From an uncultured Clostridia bacterium (GTDB lineage Bacteria; Bacillota; Clostridia; Christensenellales; Borkfalkiaceae), in NCBI GenBank assembly GCA_934271245.1, contig CAKQQY010000047.1, forward strand, positions 1-8,736: a DNA stretch of 8,736 bases, in the 5' to 3' direction. Position numbers and translations under genes: made by a program. Below the pieces are notes generated by a model. It was not told where the DNA came from, did no database searches, and saw nothing but the letters and a program-made list of their open reading frames with translations. Positions within the stretch are counted from its first letter, which is position 1. Each line of letters begins with the position of its first letter. Positions 5,719 through 8,736 of this stretch are shown here, one piece after another.

Positions 5719-7368
5719 ATGAATACGAAAGTAGTTGACGGAGAGTTGTACGCAAAACTTATTTGCGGCGGGTATAAATCGCTAAAATCGTGCGTGAACG
5801 AGATAAACGACCTTAACGTGTTTCCCATTCCCGACGGCGATACGGGGGATAATATGTGTCACACCATGTCGGGCGGCGCGTCGAGAATAATAAACGCGGA
5901 AGTATCGTCTTTGGAAGCGGCTTCTTCCGAAGCGGCGAAAGGAATGCTTTTGGGCGCAAGGGGGAATTCCGGCGTAATATTGTCGCAATTTTTCGCAGGC
6001 ATAGCCAAGGGACTGGAAGGCAAAGGAACGGCTGACGTAAAAGAATTCGGCGACGCGGTAACCCGCGGCGTGGAATTCGCGTATAATTCGGTTGCCGTAC
6101 CCGTAGAAGGCACTATGCTCACCGTTATTAAAGACGCGTCGGCATACGCCAACGCGAACATTACCGAAGACAGCACGATAGACAGTTTCTGCGAAGATTT
6201 TTGCGAAGAAGCGGCGGCTTCCTTAAAAAGAACGCCCGAACTACTGTCCGTACTAAAAGAAGCGGGCGTTATCGACAGCGGCGGCGCGGGAATCTGCGAG
6301 ATATTGAACGGGTTTATAAAAGTTCTTCGCGGCGAGGAAATCACCGACGCGGACTTTACCGAAAACACGGCGGCGGCTATCGATTACTCAAAATTCAACG
6401 AAAACAGCGAAATGAAATACGGCTACTGCACGGAATTTTTGTTGCAGTTGCAAAAGAGTAAAACGGACGCGGAAAACTTTTCCGTAGACGACCTTATAGA
6501 ATTTTTCAAATCGGTCGGCGGCGATTCCGTCGTAGCGTTTAAGACGGGTACCGTGGTTAAGGTTCACGTGCATACGTTGACGCCGGGCAAAATCCTGAAC
6601 CATTGCCAGCAGTTCGGGGAATTTCTGACGGTTAAAATAGAAAATATGACTTTGCAGCATAACGAAGTCATAGGCAAAAAAGAAGTAATTAAACCCGTAA
6701 AAAAGAAAAAGTACGCGGTGATTGCCGTGGCGAACGGGGACGGGCTTATAAAAACTTTCCGCGATTTAGGCGCAGACGAAGTTATCGACGGCGGTCAGGG
6801 GCATAACCCTTCCACCGAAGATTTTATCAACTCTTTCGATAAAATAAACGCCGAAAACGTTTTCGTTCTTCCCAACAATTCAAATATAATAATGGCGGCG
6901 GAACAGGCGGCGAATATTTACGATAAATCCAAGGTTTACGTTATCGGCACCAAAAACATAGGCGACGGGTACTCGGCAATGGCTTCCGCAGATTACCTTT
7001 CCGACGACCCCGAAACGATAAAAGACCTTTTAGAAGAGGGGCTTGCGTCTTCGGTTACGGGTATGGTTACGAGAGCGGTCAGAAACGCCTGCATAAACGG
7101 CGTTAAAATAAAAGAAGGCGCGTATATCGGTTTTAAAAATAAAGTCATGCTTTGTTCCGACGACGACAAAACGAAAACAGCCCTTTCGGTACTCGATAAA
7201 CTCGGCGGCAAAGATAAAGACTTTCTGGTAGTGTTCTTCGGTAAAAACGTAACCGAAGACGAGAAAGCCGATTTTGAAGAAAGGTTAGAAGAATCGTTCC
7301 CCGATCTCGAATATTACGGCATAGACGGCGGACAGGATTCATACGATTACATAACGGTATTGAGGTGA
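5719..7368 (+). CDS. fakA: Fatty acid kinase catalytic subunit (DAK2-domain, YloV/FakA family)
   Basis: FakA phosphorylates fatty acids bound to a FakB (DegV-family) carrier, making acyl-phosphate for phospholipid synthesis. The 549-aa length matches the family. The N-terminal DhaL-like ATP domain shows NVFPIPDGDTGDNM (33-46) with Mg-binding D39, D41 and D44, then GARGNSGVILSQFF (79-92), VPVEGTMLTV (128-137) and DSGGAG (186-191). A middle domain begins near YGYCTEF, includes KVHVHT, and is followed by a C-terminal domain with the conserved LPNNSNIIMAAEQAA. No fakB is in the window, so the partner must be elsewhere. The start has Shine-Dalgarno AAAGGAAA (about 5707-5714). It is the third gene of the dtd operon; no asp23/yloU gene precedes it, unlike in Bacillus. 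Confidence 0.94.
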   Translation: MNTKVVDGELYAKLICGGYKSLKSCVNEINDLNVFPIPDGDTGDNMCHTMSGGASRIINAEVSSLEAASSEAAKGMLLGARGNSGVILSQFFAGIAKGLEGKGTADVKEFGDAVTRGVEFAYNSVAVPVEGTMLTVIKDASAYANANITEDSTIDSFCEDFCEEAAASLKRTPELLSVLKEAGVIDSGGAGICEILNGFIKVLRGEEITDADFTENTAAAIDYSKFNENSEMKYGYCTEFLLQLQKSKTDAENFSVDDLIEFFKSVGGDSVVAFKTGTVVKVHVHTLTPGKILNHCQQFGEFLTVKIENMTLQHNEVIGKKEVIKPVKKKKYAVIAVANGDGLIKTFRDLGADEVIDGGQGHNPSTEDFINSFDKINAENVFVLPNNSNIIMAAEQAANIYDKSKVYVIGTKNIGDGYSAMASADYLSDDPETIKDLLEEGLASSVTGMVTRAVRNACINGVKIKEGAYIGFKNKVMLCSDDDKTKTALSVLDKLGGKDKDFLVVFFGKNVTEDEKADFEERLEESFPDLEYYGIDGGQDSYDYITVLR

Positions 7369-7372
7369 AAAA

Positions 7373-7930
7373 ATGGTAAAATTCCGCACTAAATTCGATT
7401 CCGAAAGCACGGCGTCGTTAAACAAAGCGCAGATAAAAAAATTTCTGTGGATATACGTTATCCTTTCTTTAATGTTCGTCGTTGCAGGTGTAAGCAGAAC
7501 GTTGACTCCCGAAGGTACGGAGTACGATATTATAGTAGGCGTAATTTTAATTGCGGTGGGCGTCGCGCTGATTCCCGTTTTGCTTCTCGTAACCAAATCG
7601 GCGCAGAAAAAGATAGATAATTCTATGTCTATTTTAAGCGAGAACACCGAAGAAACTTTCTCTTTCGATAACGACAAAATTTATATCGAAACGGTTAAAG
7701 GCGAACAGTATAAAAGTTACGTGGAAGCGAGTTATTCGTACCTTTATAAAGTGGTTGAAAACGCCGATTCATACTTTTTATACATAAGCAAAATGCAGTG
7801 CCACGTCATCGCTAAAAAGTACCTCGTCGAAGGCAATCTTTTCGAACTGAACGATATACTGAAATGTTATTTTTCCAATATAAAAACGAGCGGCGACACG
7901 ATAACATATTATAACGACGGCAGAAAGTAA
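7373..7930 (+). CDS. Membrane protein with YcxB-like C-terminal domain
   Basis: This 185-aa protein has a short soluble N-terminus, two membrane helices (about residues 23-41 and 53-74) and a soluble C-terminal domain of about 110 residues. That domain contains the pattern SYLYKVVENADSYFLYIS followed by a segment ending in AKKYL, which resembles the YcxB-like C-terminal family seen in many Bacillota. The biochemical role is unknown for the family. It follows fakA by 4 bp, with Shine-Dalgarno AGGTGA (7363-7368) lying inside the end of fakA, and ends the operon before a strong terminator. Family assignment is by pattern only and moderately certain. Confidence 0.75.
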   Translation: MVKFRTKFDSESTASLNKAQIKKFLWIYVILSLMFVVAGVSRTLTPEGTEYDIIVGVILIAVGVALIPVLLLVTKSAQKKIDNSMSILSENTEETFSFDNDKIYIETVKGEQYKSYVEASYSYLYKVVENADSYFLYISKMQCHVIAKKYLVEGNLFELNDILKCYFSNIKTSGDTITYYNDGRK

Positions 7931-7951
7931 AACAAAATAAACGAAAAACAA

Positions 7952-7983
7952 AAACGCGGTTAAGTTTCCCCTTAACCGCGTTT
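7952..7983 (+). terminator. Terminator of the dtd-fakA operon, possibly bidirectional
   Basis: A perfect 13-bp stem AAACGCGGTTAAG/CTTAACCGCGTTT with a 6-nt loop (TTTCCC). The plus-strand T tract is short (TTTAATATT). On the minus strand a T-rich tract (TTTTTGTTTTTCG) follows, so the hairpin could also back up termination of the convergent SRP RNA gene. Confidence 0.85.
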
Positions 7984-7990
7984 AATATTC

Positions 7991-8262
7991 AAAAAAACCG
8001 CGCAACCGTTCTCGACAGGTCGAGCCGAAGCGGAAACGGCGCAGGTGACTCCTCTAAAGCAACCTTATGGCACACGAAAGTGACCGTTTAGCGCTGCTGC
8101 ATTCCTGCCCTGACGCGGTTCGCGGGTTTCCGTTGCATAAGACCTTAAAATCAACGTTCCTTACGCCGCGCAACCTTCCACAGGACAAGCCTAAAACGGT
8201 ATTCTGCTCCGCTGAGCGAATTGCGGATGACAGGGCATCGCTAACTCCCCGCATAGCGCGGC
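7991..8262 (-). ncRNA. ffs: Signal recognition particle RNA, large bacterial type (scRNA)
   Basis: The SRP RNA scaffolds Ffh for co-translational targeting of membrane proteins. On the minus strand the 5' Alu part reads GGGGAGTTAGCGATGCCCTG, then CCGCAATTCGCT and AGCAGAAT, closely matching Bacillus subtilis scRNA. The S domain carries GTCAGGGCAGGAATGCAGCA with the GGAA tetraloop at 8105-8102 and the conserved asymmetric AGCAGC side, followed by GCTAA. The first bases GCCGCGC (from 8262) pair with GCGCGGT (8003-7997) at the 3' end, forming the terminal helix, and seven U (7997-7991) end the transcript. The length of about 265-271 nt equals the Bacillus-type RNA (about 271 nt) rather than the 114-nt E. 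coli form. Ends are inferred from promoter position and pairing. Confidence 0.95.
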
Positions 8263-8268
8263 TATATT

Positions 8269-8297
8269 ATTGTATATTAAAAAAAAGAAATTTGCAA
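8269..8297 (-). promoter_or_regulatory. Promoter of the SRP RNA gene
   Basis: On the minus strand, -35 TTGCAA (8297-8292) and -10 TACAAT (8274-8269) are 17 bp apart, identical in both hexamers and spacing to the tRNA-Ser promoter. The predicted start is G at 8262, exactly the first base of the terminal helix. Confidence 0.8.
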
Positions 8298-8337
8298 CTT
8301 ATTTTATCGTAAAAAATTCAAAGTTGATAAAATTGAC

Positions 8338-8366
8338 TTTACAAAACGGATAAAAAAAGTTATAAT
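8338..8366 (+). promoter_or_regulatory. Promoter of ileS
   Basis: -35 TTTACA (8338-8343, 5 of 6), a 17-bp spacer and -10 TATAAT (8361-8366, perfect). The start near 8373 leaves a leader of about 26 nt with Shine-Dalgarno AGGAG (8386-8390). TTGACT (8333-8338) is a better -35 hexamer but gives a 22-bp spacer. Confidence 0.72.
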
Positions 8367-8398
8367 TTTATCGTATTTTAAATTCAGGAGCAATAATT

Positions 8399-8736
8399 AT
8401 GTATAAAAAGGTCGATACTTCGTTGAATTTCCTTGAAAGAGAAAAAGAAGTTCTCGAATTCTGGAAAGAAAACAAGATTTTCGAACAAAACGTTAAAGAA
8501 AACGACGGAAGCCGCGAATTCACGTTTTACGACGGACCGCCTACCGCCAACGGAAAGCCGCATATAGGGCATATTTTAACCAGAGTTATCAAAGACATAA
8601 TTCCCCGTTACCACGTAATGAAAGGGGAACACTGTTTAAGAAAGGCGGGGTGGGACACGCACGGTCTACCCGTCGAACTCGAAGTGGAAAAATCGCTCGG
8701 TATAGACGGCAAACAGGAAATCGAAAAATACGGTAT
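8399..8736 (+). CDS. ileS: Isoleucyl-tRNA synthetase, N-terminal part (cut by window end)
   Basis: IleRS charges tRNA-Ile with isoleucine and edits valine. The first 112 residues are present. The class I HIGH motif is at 55-58 within YDGPPTANGKPHIGH (44-58), followed by ILTRVIKDIIPRY and then GWDTHGLPVELEVEK (84-98). HDGPPYANG...GWDCHGLP is the E. coli (type 1) form; the YDGPP and GWDTHGLPVE wording here is that of the eukaryote-like type 2 enzymes common in Clostridia, usually about 1,030-1,050 aa. The frame is open to the end of the window, so the gene is incomplete only because the sequence stops. The start is supported by AGGAG 8 nt upstream. Confidence 0.95.
   Translation, partial: MYKKVDTSLNFLEREKEVLEFWKENKIFEQNVKENDGSREFTFYDGPPTANGKPHIGHILTRVIKDIIPRYHVMKGEHCLRKAGWDTHGLPVELEVEKSLGIDGKQEIEKYG

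Noticed and set aside
5859..6368. Minus-strand open frame (169 aa) inside fakA
   Set aside because: It is antisense to conserved DAK2-domain codons and has Ser/Ala/Pro-rich shadow composition, with no promoter or Shine-Dalgarno.
8054..8312. Short open frames on both strands at the SRP RNA gene
   Set aside because: The sequence is fully explained as structured SRP RNA with its own promoter and U-tract.
8298..8398. T-box riboswitch upstream of ileS
   Set aside because: The region is too short and AT-rich, with no T-box consensus sequence or terminator hairpin before the ATG.

Overview
The window looks like a chromosomal segment from an anaerobic Bacillota (Clostridia-like) bacterium. The evidence is an oxygen-sensitive class III ribonucleotide reductase with its activase, a long Bacillus-type SRP RNA with an Alu domain, a FakA-type kinase, a clostridial-style isoleucyl-tRNA synthetase, strong purine-rich Shine-Dalgarno sites and AT-rich intergenic DNA. 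The genus cannot be read from the sequence. There is no phage, IS element, CRISPR array or other sign of recent transfer.

Layout. 1-145: tRNA-Ser(GGA) with its promoter, on the minus strand. 198-556: a monocistronic gene for a 74-aa two-helix membrane protein, with promoter and terminator. 563-3959: an anaerobic dNTP-synthesis operon with two NrdR-type boxes, a near-perfect sigma-A promoter, nrdD carrying a C-terminal glutaredoxin-like domain, and an overlapping trxB-like gene. 4001-4881: nrdG, convergent to that operon, with its own promoter and terminator. 4882-5086: an intergenic stretch with several mutually exclusive hairpins. 5050-7983: an operon of dtd, a 63-aa membrane protein, fakA and a YcxB-like membrane protein, closed by a perfect 13-bp stem. 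7991-8297: the SRP RNA gene on the minus strand. 8338-8736: promoter and 5' part of ileS, cut by the window edge.

How the genes fit together. NrdG makes the glycyl radical on NrdD. NrdD reduces ribonucleotides and needs an external reductant. Here a redoxin domain is fused to NrdD and a flavin disulfide reductase is translated directly behind it, so the electron chain appears to be encoded as one cassette (TrxB-like protein to redoxin domain to active-site cysteines). The reductase lacks the usual NADPH 2'-phosphate motif, so its electron donor is uncertain. The NrdR boxes next to the promoter imply nucleotide-responsive repression. The remaining genes serve translation (tRNA-Ser, D-aminoacyl-tRNA deacylase, IleRS), protein targeting (SRP RNA) and lipid metabolism (FakA).

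The most notable points are the fused and linked redox cassette, the atypical reductase, the NrdR control region, a probably leaderless dtd mRNA, and an identical promoter core on the two stable-RNA genes. None is clearly a wholly new system; the NrdD-redoxin/TrxB-like cassette comes closest.
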